Shown: in pieces, positions 48,961 through 60,000 of the stretch
Numbering within the stretch: the stretch's first letter is position 1
Layout of the letters: each line of letters starts with the position of its first letter
Source of the DNA: Liolophura sinensis
Lineage: Eukaryota > Mollusca > Polyplacophora > Chitonida > Chitonidae
Reading direction: 5' to 3'
DNA length: 60,000 nt
NCBI RefSeq assembly: GCF_032854445.1
Contig: NC_088295.1
Location: forward strand, 85,110,644 to 85,170,643
The notes under the pieces: model-generated
What the model was told of the DNA's origin: nothing
What the model saw: the letters and a program-made list of their open reading frames with translations, nothing else
Database searches by the model: none
Position numbers and translations under genes: made by a program

Positions 48961-51900
48961 AGATTGTCATTATATAACCTTACATGGCTGAATGAGGGAA
49001 ACAAATGTCAGTAGTGGGGTACAGCAGGCAGGGCGTGAGTCCTGCCACACCAGTTACCATGCAGTCATAGCTCGTTTGGCCTATATAGTACTACGCAATA
49101 TGTGCGTTATTGTCTTATACCTTACTTACAATAGAGCATGGAGCTGCTTTAAAATTAGACAAGAGAAGAAGATACCCTGTGTGTGCATGGTTACTTATTT
49201 ATGTGCCATGGATATAACCGACTTCAGTGCGACAGACAACGGTGATTCGGGAATGTTGATTTGTGAAGCTCCGTGTATATACTCAGCCTTTCCTTGGATG
49301 AACTTTGTTAATTGTCGAATGAAGGTTTTTTTAAGTTTGTTATAAAGGTAGTTTATATGATTGGATTTTTTCCAACAGGTAGATAGTCTTTATAATGATA
49401 TACCTAGAAGGCATGATTAGTTAAAAGGCAGTTAAAAGCTATCTAAATGTAACCTTAATATGTCTAGCCTATATTTACATGTCAAATATAATTGTGGAGA
49501 TTTGGTTGTTTGTAAGTAATAGAACCGTAAGATTTTATTTACGATGCATTCGCCTGAACCTGTGTAATATATATATAGTAGCAAAGCTTGGGATCGCGTA
49601 CAAATACACATTACTATTGATTGATCTTCTTTGACCTAAAGAATCCGGTTTATCTTGAAGTTCTTCTGCATACAACCAATTCTAATCTACACGTATACAG
49701 TTGCCTTGATTAATACTAAAACAGCATGTAAATTATCACATTAAAATGGTGTACGTTTTAAGACTTAGGAAAGTTTTTCACTTGGTAACGCAAAGTTTCT
49801 AAACGTCTCTAAAAGCATGTGAATGTAACATTTAGACTGGGGATTTTTGGAGCGGTAGGGGTGGCAATAATTTTTTAAAAACTAATAATTGTTTCTTGTA
49901 TTTATTTTTCTCTCATATTTATTTTTATCCCTGTATAGCACAGGATCTAAAACGCTTGCTATAAGTGTAAAATTACATCGCCAAAATTTATTTTTCTATT
50001 TAGAAAAAAGAAATGAAGTGCGCAACATGGAAAAATGCTTTTTTCTAACCATGCAATTATGGGAATACTCATGGCTACTGATTGGAATTATGATGTTGAA
50101 ACAATACTGTCTATTGTTGTATCAGTTTAATTACATTCTATCTCACACCTGCTCCATTTATCAACATTTTATGTCGTGCATGTCGGCATTATATTAATTC
50201 CTTTTTTTTTTCAAAAAATTATGTTTATGAGTTTAATTTACGTCAAAATTCTGATAATTATAGTATTTATTTTGCGTCATCATATTTATATAAGACCTTA
50301 AGATAGCCTGAGATGTAAGCACGGCTAGCTACTGCGAAATGAGTTGACATTTGATACGTCTTGTGCATACATTCAGTTAAAACGACGATAGGACGAAATG
50401 GCGTCATTTCCATACATGGAATGTGCTATAAATGAGAGTTATGGCGGTTGATGGTCTATTGAGGAAGTCTAGCACTGTTATTTCAGACTTTATTTAGCTG
50501 CTACGTCCATTCTATAACAGTCTAGATCACAAGTGAGAGCATTATTCATGTATAGAGAGTATATACAACTTTGAAATGAGGAGATATTCTAAAGCACCTG
50601 TGCCATGTTGTTCAAAACTGGTTTATGTACCAGTGTATTAAATATGAACTAAATCTGCGGGTGTTATTCTTTGACTTTGGAGGGGTGCATTGGCCCCTGA
50701 GTTTGGCTAAAATTTTAAATATGAAATATGACTTAATACCAGTATTAGCTAATACACTTTCAAACAACTAGGCCCTGGTGTTAAAATAAGAGGAGGTGCA
50801 TATTGTTAGGAAGATCGAATGCACTGACATATTTTTCCAGCATTTAAATTTATAGTAATACCGTTCCTGAATTATCAGGAAATAAATGGAGTTAAAGTAG
50901 AAGAATATCACCTCATTTCTCGACAAAGGCAAACTGACAAAGGTCAGTGTGCGCGTTCTATTCAGATGAGAATCTCAGATTCCATTCAGGGTGGCGATAT
51001 AATAGGGACCTTTATCCATGGGGGGGGGGGGGGTGTTGTGAGAATACAAATTTTCTGCTCTGTAAAATGGCATCAGGCCACCTGAGATTGTAGTGACCTT
51101 TTCCTCCATGACATTTATAGGCTATTCTTGTAAAATCACAATTTTGAAAGTATATCCACAAAATGGTCTTCGTTTTAAGGCTTACAAAACTTTGTCACAT
51201 CGTAACCTTAATTGTAAACCAAAAGAACAAGATATTTTAATCCATGCCGAGTATATACATGCATCATGTTATAAATTGTCTAAGTTAAATCGATAATACT
51301 GACTCAGTGGCGTGTATGTATGAAACAGATCTCACCATCTTGTTTATTAATTCCTTACAGATTTTTTGATATTCATTAAGTCGTATTCTGTTTGATTCAA
51401 TGATTGCAGTAGCGTTTCCATGTAACATGGCAGCTATTGGGCTGGTAAATGATTGATATTTTCTTCTTTAAAACCTCGGTGGCAAAGATCTTCAAAATGA
51501 TGTCATTATGGATGACTAGAAGCAAGAATAGGCCCGCTTTGTAAAGTAGTTCCCGTCGCGTGTTGGACGTTTGCAGCCCAAAGAGGACTAATGATGAAGT
51601 GTAGAATTCTGCGCCGCAATTGGCCCGGACAAAGAGGTTGTAACTAGCACAACAGAGAAACGTCTCAAGAAAAGTATTGGCCCTGCGTCTGATAGTAGAA
51701 TAGAGACACGGCCACAGCATCGCGCGAAAGACGGCACAGGAAGCAAGCTGGGGAAACTTCCCTTGGCCCTCATGCGGCAGGCCGTAGTGGACAAATGTAG
51801 AAACACTCTGATGAAGAAAATTGCGATTTAATAACTTCCTGCCTATTAGCCGTATATTCAACCACTCGGCTGTTTTACCGGAGTGGAAGAGCAGAGTGCC

Positions 51901-54900
51901 GAGAGCAAGGAACAAGATCACCATACGAAATCTTGTCCTGACTTAATTGATTTTCTGCCCTTTTGATCCTTAGCCATGCTAATAACTGCCAGTGACCTCC
52001 CCTTGTCCGCCAGCAATGGCGCGCTGACCGATCCCTTGAGCATTATTGTCAGTGGTAGAAATGGTGCTTATAAAACTGGAGTATTTCTTTAGCTTTTACA
52101 TTCGCGTTACCATGCACTGGCTATTCAAGAGCGTGTATGTTTATCACGTTTGTTATATAAATCATTTTTGGCACAATATGTGAAACAGTGTTATAACCTG
52201 AGTTTTACCTCAGTTTCCAGTAACTTTTAATTTGTTTCAGAATCAAGTAAAATTGTAGCCAAGACGCGAGTGTCTTTAATAAGGGTTGTCATATGAGCAA
52301 TGTATTCATTTCATATATCTTATAGCTGGTTCAACACAATGCCTGTCAAAACTGATGCCTGTGAAATATTGGAAATGCAAACAAAACGTTTAAGAGACTT
52401 CTATTGCCCAGCCTAACGAGACTTGGAAGGGTCTCATTATACAACCACGAGGAGGCGCTGCTGACGCCACGTGCTCAAGCGTGTGCCTGTTGGCCCTCAG
52501 GAATGAATAAACTGGCCCCAACAAAGAGAATCTATTGTTAGCCCCACAGCACGCTATTAAATGAGAATTTAAACAGTTTCTAACATACCAAAAACAGCCA
52601 AGCCTCTGCAAGAGCGACTGCATGTGAAATAAGGGCAACCCGGTGACTGACAGTAACGCATGTACGATCGATTTTAAGTAAGCTGTGGTTGTGTCGGGAT
52701 TTCATTGCGATGGCAGCTATGACGTAAAACATGATAAGTTGGAAGCGGATGACTGGCTGTTAAAATGATATCAAAGTTAATTGCCAGTTGTTGCCATGCA
52801 TTGTTGCATATAGCACATGTCAGTATTATGTCAAGCTCTGCCGATACTTTACCGAACAAACAGCATAAAGTTAAAAAAACAAAAAGCATAACACTAGCAA
52901 GGCGTTTTATACACGTTTCGTTTGAAAAATCACAGACAATGACCACTTATCACGTAATTTTCCAAGTTCTACATTTAGTCAAGCAAAGGTGTTTTGTAGA
53001 TTTTATCCTTGTGACAGTAGAATTGCTTAGTCGGTGCAAAGGACACATGTTAATACATGCAATTGCCATGAGTGGGAAGTTGTCTAAAGATAAGTTAGAC
53101 AGAGCAAAATGATGACGGGCGAAGGTCAGTTATAAATTCTGTCCTTCATTCAAAATTGGTTTGGTAAGTGAAAAACATAGCTCATCCATGTCACTATTGG
53201 CGAATCAGTGCGTCAAGTCTGACTGAATCTTTTTCAGTTTTATTAGATACTTAGCCAAAAGTGATATTAATGTAATTAGGACATGAGAAAATGTTTCCCA
53301 TTTAACTGATGTTTTTAAGAAACAGTCCACAAGACGTCTGACGGGTAATATCGTGAGATTATTTTGCAACCCCAGCCTCCATAAATAGCGATAATAGGTA
53401 AATGTTGCTTTTCTTTTAAGCGTGATTGCAATAAAGGCAGGTGTAGTTAACATTAGCGTCTTTCTGGTGCCTTTCACTTCGTTCATGGAATAAGTATAAA
53501 GCTGGTTGTAGAGAACATGTATACCTGAGTGTGAACCTATCTTATATTGGATTCAGTCATCTTATATCAAATCAGATAACACATATCGACGTGATGGAAC
53601 ACGTGAATCAATTTTCGCTATAGTAAATAAGCGACTGAGAAGAAACGCGTAGGCATATGGAAAATACATGGCGGTCAATACCAATAGGTTTGCCGAAATA
53701 AACATATATTTCACGGCAGGTCTACTTTGACAAGCAAAGGTGTGTTACCTGAAACCTAATTGTAACCTGAAGTAAAAATGAGGTACATGTAGTTTAAGTT
53801 AGCCTGTAGAAAGTGATAAGAATCTCTCTGAGCAACAGGATCATGCACGTGTTATTGGTTACGCATAGTTATTAAGGAGCTGGGGCTTTTGTCCTAGCTG
53901 TTATCAGGTGTATCGCATGGTATGGTACTTGTAACAATTCTGGCATTCTGCTTACGGCATACTGAACACCCAGGCTTCCACATAACATGTGTAATCACAT
54001 GAACGGAACTCTGATAGCATAGCGTCATGATTGCAGTGTGCGCTCTTCTTCCTTTGGCACCTTGGGATATTCGTTCGCTTACGCTGCTGCCAAATTACAC
54101 GGCAGAAGGTAGAGGCATTACAGCCGATCAATTTACTCTCATATACAGCTATTGTTTGGGCGCCAAATACATGCCTTTGAATCAGTTGAACTTTTTAGAA
54201 AACATTGTAGTTCAAAGCAAATGGGATTATGGATGAGTCAATGGGTGGAATGGCGCTCTTGCAGTACAAAGGGCAAGCTAGGGCCAGGTACACAGGCCCA
54301 GGAATCACAGTGTATTGGCTGCCTGTTGTTACGTGCATCTTGTAGAGTACTCTCAGGCTCCGCCCCGACCGGGAATGGGGACCATGCTCTTTCTCCTGTC
54401 TCGCCCCAAATGTGCAACCGATGACATTGTTAGCAAGACCATCTCAAGTAGTGGAGCTACTTACTCTTCAGGCCACAAGAAAAGTGTGTCAACAAACCTA
54501 TGGAGGAGGCTAAACCGATGAATAGGCATTTCACGAGGCACAACAATGGGCACGGGCCAGCTCCCCCGTCGTGAAGTAAAGATTAAGGGGTCCAGACGAC
54601 ATGTCCTCTAGAGGCTGGTTGGACTTGAACCAGTGGGTGCCGGCGTCAGTCCCCGCTGTTCCTAAGCCTGTCCAACAACAGCGGAGAGAGGGGGCAGCCC
54701 AGGGAGCAGACATGAACCCAGCCCCTTTACCTGGGACGGGGCACACGGTGAAAGAGACCCTCGACACGTCACACGGAATTACGATCAATTTACTCACTAC
54801 AACTGTTAAAGCTGACAAATCTTGAATGAGCTTTACACCGGCAGCCGCGAAACAGTCTATCCCATTCTCGCCTTGCTAAGTTGCGTGTCTTGCACCTTTG

Positions 54901-55239
54901 ACAAGGCTTACGTGAAAAGTTGCTGAAGATGTTTGATCTGGGAAGGTTCGCGTCGCGTTTGTCTGTCCCAGAAACTGACTGCACTTGACAAAGGACAAAC
55001 TGCCCAAAGCAAAACCATCGCCAGCAGTCTTGTCAGTCAACGGACATAAACAATAAAAAAAAATCCCACAGAGCTCGTTCCATTACTAGCCCCTAAAAGT
55101 GGATTTTCAACTCACACATGTAGTTATTCATATGCTTACTTTTTAGGCAGACTAATTACATGTAGACAACAAATACTTTTTTCTTTTTCCCACAACATGT
55201 ATACATTCTGGTATTTGTCGCTAATTAACCAGCCGAGAA

Positions 55240-55285
55240 AATATTTATTTATTTTTTTGATTAGTGTTTACGCCGTACTCAAGAA
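55240..55285 (-). mobile_element. SINE tail fragment
   Basis: TATTTATTTATTTTTTTGAT followed by TAGTGTTTACGCCGTACTCA and AGAA is the 3' tail of the family on the minus strand. The body is missing. Confidence 0.75.
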
Positions 55286-56749
55286 AGTGATAAAGTAATA
55301 ATATTTCTTCGCAAAACATCAAGCTTAATAATAACAGTATGTGTATACCTTAAATTATTTACGAAAAGATTTACGAGTTGTTTTAACGGAGTGTTTTAAG
55401 TTCGTACTTATTTGTGTTATAAAGTTTATGTGACTAGATCTTGTGTAGAGAATACCTTTTTGTCACAAGGGTAACGATTTGCCAGCAGATGACTTCATTT
55501 GACGCTCTACTTTAGAAGCAGAAATTACTCTACGGTGTTACCTGGGTGTGCAACAGGGAAGACTGTGTTGAAAATATAATAAGTGCATGTGTGGAATGAG
55601 GTTGCGATCCTAGTCGATGTCACCTGCGGAATTGTTGACACGTCTACCCAACACACCATTGCCCAATTGTTCAGCGATTACAGCTACAATAGCTAATTAC
55701 GGATTACCTACGGAATGGTAGAATTATCACCTGTTCGAATAAAGACTGCAATGTCTTGTAAATTACGCAGAATAAATTTGAAAACATCACAGTAACATGA
55801 TAGATGGTGACTGCATGCGATATTTACATAACAAAACATAGTGATTATAGCGAACAGACAACATCTGTGTAATTATAAGCTCTTATCTCATCAGAACGGA
55901 CATTCCCATTAGAATTGAAATGTACAAGTATTCTTTTACTAACTATAGCAGGGACTATAGTGAAAGACATTTTTGATGGATATAACAAATTACCCATGCT
56001 CAACCATTCAGCAATTAACCATGTGAGTTTAATATTTGGGGAAATACTCGGTGGCATTTTGTAGAAGGTAGGCTCGATTTTTAACACAATTACAGTGATA
56101 TTACATATAGCGCCAGCTCACTTTTAAATTGAGTTCTCATTAAACAAAGGCTTTATCTCTAAACGTGTTATTTTACAGGATACCCCATGGCTGTAAATAT
56201 GGGTATGTGTATCTATAATTAATATGATAGTTTTATGATTTACTGATTACATAAATCTTGCCCAATAGCTCTGCATTATTGTTTAGCTATGGACTGTTTC
56301 AAGGTCCAAATTTTACACTAACTTTGTAGGTCAATCACCTTGTTTTACTTTGATATCAACAACAGCTATTTCTTGTTGTTTAATAAATTTCATGGCAATA
56401 GTTTGTGTCCTGTAAACTCTATGTACTTTTTTCTAATTTTGCAAACATTACAGAATCCCGCATATGACCGCTGTGTCTTGTTTAACGCTGAGTTTAAATT
56501 GTATTTATTTGCCCCGTGAGAAAGAAAATTAAACGTTTTTCCCTCTGAGACTATATTTCTCTAAAACAAAATTAAGCTTATCAACACACTAAAGCATGTT
56601 TTTTTACCGCCTTTTGAAAACCAGAAGCCAGATCATGATATGTGGGAAAATTATTGTAATTTTCAACTCTGGAACTATTGATCTCGGTGAGAGATCACAC
56701 TCATAGGCCGAATTAATGCTAGATACACCGTCTATTTGAACCATATTCC

Positions 56750-57260
56750 TGTATTTGTACGGGCTAATGAGATTAATTGGTTGTTCTAACACTTAACTTC
56801 ACAGCGGGTAGGTCGCGGGGGACGGGATTATTACAAGGCCTAGACCCCTTATGTAAACCTGTAAAACTATACCATAACAGTTCTGTGGGAATGGTTCGAA
56901 TTTATAAAGATATATATTTAATCTCTATGGGGATTACAGAATTAAAGATATTATTTTCTGACTTCCACCGTTAGGCCCCGTTAATCCAGTTACATATCAG
57001 CTGACAGTCATTAACTTAAAACAGTCAGGTGTGAACACCCCAACGGGGACTTTGTTTCAGAATCGGTTTGGTCAGTTCACCTGATTCTGATTTGATTGCT
57101 TGGAAGACGACGGCGCCTGGTTCTCAAACTGTGAACAAGGTCTGCCGCGATGGTTTCAAACAAACGACTAAACGCAAATATCAATTATCCGAAGTCCTAA
57201 GTTGGCTTAAGCTGAACCTGCATGCATTAATGAACTTTCAATGTAATAGTTAAAAATAAA
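56750..57260. promoter_or_regulatory. candidate Dlx-proximal enhancer
   Basis: About 1-1.5 kb upstream of the likely Dlx promoter. It holds a TAATTGG site near 56775 and a perfect GGTGTGAACACC palindrome (57028-57039) containing AGGTGTGA, the core T-box half-site. No coding features are seen. The role is inferred from motif and position. Confidence 0.3.
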
Positions 57261-58139
57261 TTCAACTTAACACCAATGCACACTGGCTGATTGTCTTAAT
57301 CTAGATATCGTAGCTCGTTCACACCAAATTGGCGTTAAGATCGGCAAAACGTATGTTTCTTTACCTAAAAACTGTGTTCACGTATGCAGGCAGTGAGTGT
57401 AATTCCTCTTGTCCTCCGTGAACAGTATAGCAAGAAGATAATATCAGAGCAGAACGCGCGTGGCCTATTTGTTCAGCATTGTTCACGAGACACCCTAGTT
57501 GAGATAAGAGATAGGGAATAAAAGAGATAAGTACGGTGCGATTTATTCCCAAATCACCGGTGCTTGACATAGTATTTCCCTGAGATGACATATCGATCTC
57601 AGTTACAGAGTACTTTGTGCACAAAAGGGCTACATCGTTGACGTCGTTTTCACTGGAAAACTAACTTCATCTTCAAAACAAAATATTACCTTTCACTACA
57701 AAGTTATAAAGCAATTTGTAAGTTTTGCGAATAACTGCAACATATACAAGACCGATTGTGAACATTTGGCAAACATCGGCTCGTCTGGAGCTCTGATTAA
57801 GCCAAAAAAGGTATGTTCCGAGAGGAAGTCTAAGTCTCGGTGTCGTCAGTCTGATCTACAGACTAACAAACTATCAAACGACGAGTACCTCTTGAGGAAA
57901 CTGTTAGAAGTTTAATGCTTAAAACATGATTCATCGACAACACTGGTGATATTTGTGTGAAACAGGACTCTATACTTTGTCATTCGCTACTCCAGACCTG
58001 TCTGACGGCAACAAAAGGCGAATAAAATTCTGTGTACAATTCTTTTCATGGAAGTCGCTCAACTGTGACAATAAAAATAGGAACTCTGCGGACGGAGTGC
58101 AGTGTACGATCACAGTTAGGCTTCAATTCTCAGCCAACC

Positions 58140-58230
58140 AAGACACGCCCCTCTCCAATAGGATGACCGCGGCCAGCCCGGTCAACCAATCACAGCTTGT
58201 TTGTCGCACTATTGGGCGGGGTTAATGTCA
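58140..58230 (+). promoter_or_regulatory. Dlx core promoter region: CCAAT and GC boxes
   Basis: Within 80 bp are CACGCCCC (58144-58151), CCAAT (58155-58159), CCAAT (58186-58190) and an inverted CCAAT (ATTGG, 58211-58215) fused to GGGCGGGG (58214-58221). This is a typical TATA-less, NF-Y plus Sp/KLF promoter layout about 280 bp before the Dlx start codon. Transcription probably begins between about 58230 and 58340. Confidence 0.6.
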
Positions 58231-58497
58231 AACTTATCCATATTCATGTTTGTTGAGGGCAGACACTGTCGATTTAAGTACTAGGTCGCTGCAAATTTTG
58301 TTGTAAAGTAGTTTACCGAGCATCTCATCAGCACATCGGTCACACTTAGACGAAAATTACCCCTAATCAAGGTGTAGTGGCGAAAGTTGTTAGTTGGATG
58401 TGTGTACGAAGCCGTGCTAGTATAGACAAGGGGCTAGCATCACTGTAATCTACAGCTTCGGTCAGTCTTAACCTTCAAGGAAGGTAAGAAAATAGCA

Positions 58498-58810
58498 ATG
58501 CTGAACGTGGCTGGTAGTGTGGACCATTTGGACCAGGACATGTCCGGTAAATCGGCTTTCATGGAACTCCAGCAACAGCCCGTGCCCCCAGCCATGGGCC
58601 ATCACCATCCCGCCTACCCCATCCGATCGTCGTACCCGTCCCAGCACTCTCAACACGATGGTGTATTCTCGTCATCCCAGCACCACAGCAGAGGACACCT
58701 GGGCTACTCTTTCCATGCCATGAACAGTATGAGCCATCCGAGTTACAACACTCCCGCTCATCATCACTTCTCAATGCCCCCGTATCAAACCCCGTCTCCC
58801 CAGAGAGAAG
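58498..58810 (+). CDS. Dlx: Distal-less/Dlx homeobox protein, first coding exon
   Basis: Dlx proteins are homeodomain transcription factors used in appendage, sensory and neural patterning. The exon encodes the N-terminal 104 residues. SGKSAFMEL (residues 16-24) matches the conserved N-terminal Dlx motif (vertebrate DLX1/6 type), followed by HSQHDG, a LGYSFHAMNSM segment aligning with DLX1, and a His/Ser/Pro/Tyr-rich region ending PSPQRE. The frame meets a strong donor AAG|GTAAGC at 58810/58811 in phase 1, where Dlx exon 1 normally ends before the homeodomain exon; the open frame to 58881 is intronic read-through. The ATG at 58498 is the first in frame after an in-frame TAG at 58435-58437. 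A CCAAT/GC-box promoter lies just upstream. The homeodomain exons are beyond the window. Confidence 0.92.
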
Positions 58811-60000
58811 GTAAGCCTCGCCATACCTACCCATCGATTACCGATAGTCCACTCGTCACAAACCCTAAATCAACTCAATAATTATTGCTATTGACTTAAT
58901 TTTCTCAAAATGATAATGACCCCTGGAAAATTGATGTTATTATAGTTTACGAGATCTCATTTCCGTGTATTTACGCAACCTTCTTAACTTCGCCGGGAGA
59001 TCATTGGCGATCCAATTTTATCGCGAATTAAAAAAAACCTATTGGTTAAGGTCATTCACTTTGTCTATATCCGTGCTGTAGCGTAGGCTAGATTACGGAG
59101 GACGAGAACTGATTGGCAAAGTTAAAGCCTGAAGGCTCCCATAAGTGTGTTTAAAATGTGGATTACACAAACACCGGTATTTTGTCATCTTTACAAAATT
59201 CAATTCCAGTGAGGGTTTTCTAAAATATACAAAGAAATAATAGTAGACGTTTATTTCCTGAGTTCTATTGGGGAAGTCAAAGAAAACCGGACAAGTTTTG
59301 AAGATCAAGTGGCACTTGGCCACATCCCTGACCACTGGTGTCACTGAAATGTTGGACAGAAAGTCTTTAATCTCTGAGTGGGGGTTAGTCTTGCGTGAAT
59401 AGGGGTGAAGGGCTGGCACTCCTGGGAAAATGCTGAAATCCTTGTGGCAGCCTGAAGTGATAGACTCCCGCGGCTTCTTATAATAGGTACATAGACAAAT
59501 ATATACAATGTTATTCACACACGTAACTTGACAGTTGTACACAGGCCCAGCAAACCGTTAAACCAAAACCGTTCACTCACAAACCCGGCGGCGAAATTTG
59601 CAAGGTACATTGTATAAATATCGTAGAAAAATACACATTCATACAGGGAAGTTTAAAATCAATTTTGAATAGTCCAAAAAGTTGTGCTGATAATAAAGTT
59701 AATGTTGCCTACCCTGCTGTAACCGATACAAAAATAGAACGGACAGAAGACGTTTAAGGAATTGAATTCGTAAATGCATTTTTAGCGGGCAAAGTTGGGA
59801 TTACTCCAAAAACATCTATATATCTGTTGTTTTGGGTGGAATTAGACATGTGAAGAAAATTAACAGCCTTCGCAAAACAAGTAGAAATACTCGAAACAAA
59901 TTCAAGTCAAATATATTATAATGCAGTTTAAAGCTTACTTTGATATTAAAACGTTATATTTTTACATAGCATGAGATACTAATTGATTTTCTTAAACTGT
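58811..60000 (+). other. start of Dlx intron 1
   Basis: It begins with the donor GTAAGC. No homeodomain-encoding exon is recognised before the window ends. An antisense 149-codon frame at 59093-59542 has no known domain. The block at about 59210-59520 is GC-balanced and could be an intronic regulatory element. Confidence 0.7.

Larger units (their letters stand above)
48961..58130. other. intergenic, upstream of Dlx, no gene recognised
   Basis: The longest unique frame here is 175 codons on the minus strand (51397-51924). It has hydrophobic stretches but no recognisable domain, so it is not called a gene. A G run lies at 51020-51033. GC-balanced blocks at about 51540-52040, 52380-52680 and 54530-55010 could be regulatory but carry no decisive motif. 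The block 56750-57260 is listed separately. Confidence 0.45.

Noticed and set aside
51397-51924. 175-codon minus-strand ORF
   Set aside because: It is the longest unique frame, but it has no family resemblance, another frame on the same strand overlaps it, and no promoter or splice pattern supports it.
59093-59542. 149-codon antisense ORF in Dlx intron 1
   Set aside because: No domain is visible; it may be chance or conserved non-coding sequence.

Overview
This is a eukaryotic, gene-poor window, most likely from a mollusc or a close lophotrochozoan relative. Two things support that. The first is a tRNA-headed SINE family whose 3' tail encodes a GGCGTAAAACACCAATCAAATAAA-type end, interrupted or truncated in most copies, of a kind I associate with mollusc genomes. 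The second is a homeobox exon that reads as a protostome Dlx. The species cannot be named from the sequence.

Only two coding exons are convincing, and both are first exons of homeobox genes ending at a phase-1 splice donor. At 8807-9431 on the minus strand is the N-terminal exon of an ANTP-class (NK-like) homeobox gene, with an eh1 Groucho-binding motif (FTIDALL) right after the start and a QLEWLARNGLL motif near the donor. At 58498-58810 on the plus strand is the first exon of Distal-less/Dlx (SGKSAFMEL motif, His/Ser/Tyr-rich N-terminus), with a CCAAT/GC-box promoter just upstream. The homeodomain exons of both genes lie outside the window. The genes are divergent (head to head) and separated by about 49 kb. 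The position beside Dlx makes Nedx (next-to-Distal-less homeobox) the leading guess for the minus-strand gene; that is inference.

Layout. 1-8806: first intron or downstream side of the minus-strand gene, holding a 24-copy 57-bp minisatellite (about 1366-2727), a truncated SINE with 13-bp target-site duplications, and a 1.0-kb inverted-repeat DNA element flanked by TA (6168-7185). 8807-9815: homeobox exon 1 and its 5' region. 9816-58130: a shared intergenic landscape without convincing genes. It holds SINE copies (several with clean target-site duplications; 25194-25458 is full length with A and B boxes), (TA)n microsatellites, 24-bp and 51-bp minisatellites, a 3.36-kb composite element with identical 453-bp direct terminal repeats (35589-38945), perfect hairpins at 39361-39399 and 43102-43127, and several GC-balanced blocks with homeodomain, GATA or T-box-like sites that are candidate enhancers. 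58130-60000: Dlx promoter, 5' UTR, exon 1 and start of intron 1.

No rRNA, functional tRNA, CRISPR array, autonomous transposase or reverse transcriptase gene was recognised. Nearly all other open reading frames are chance or repeat-driven.
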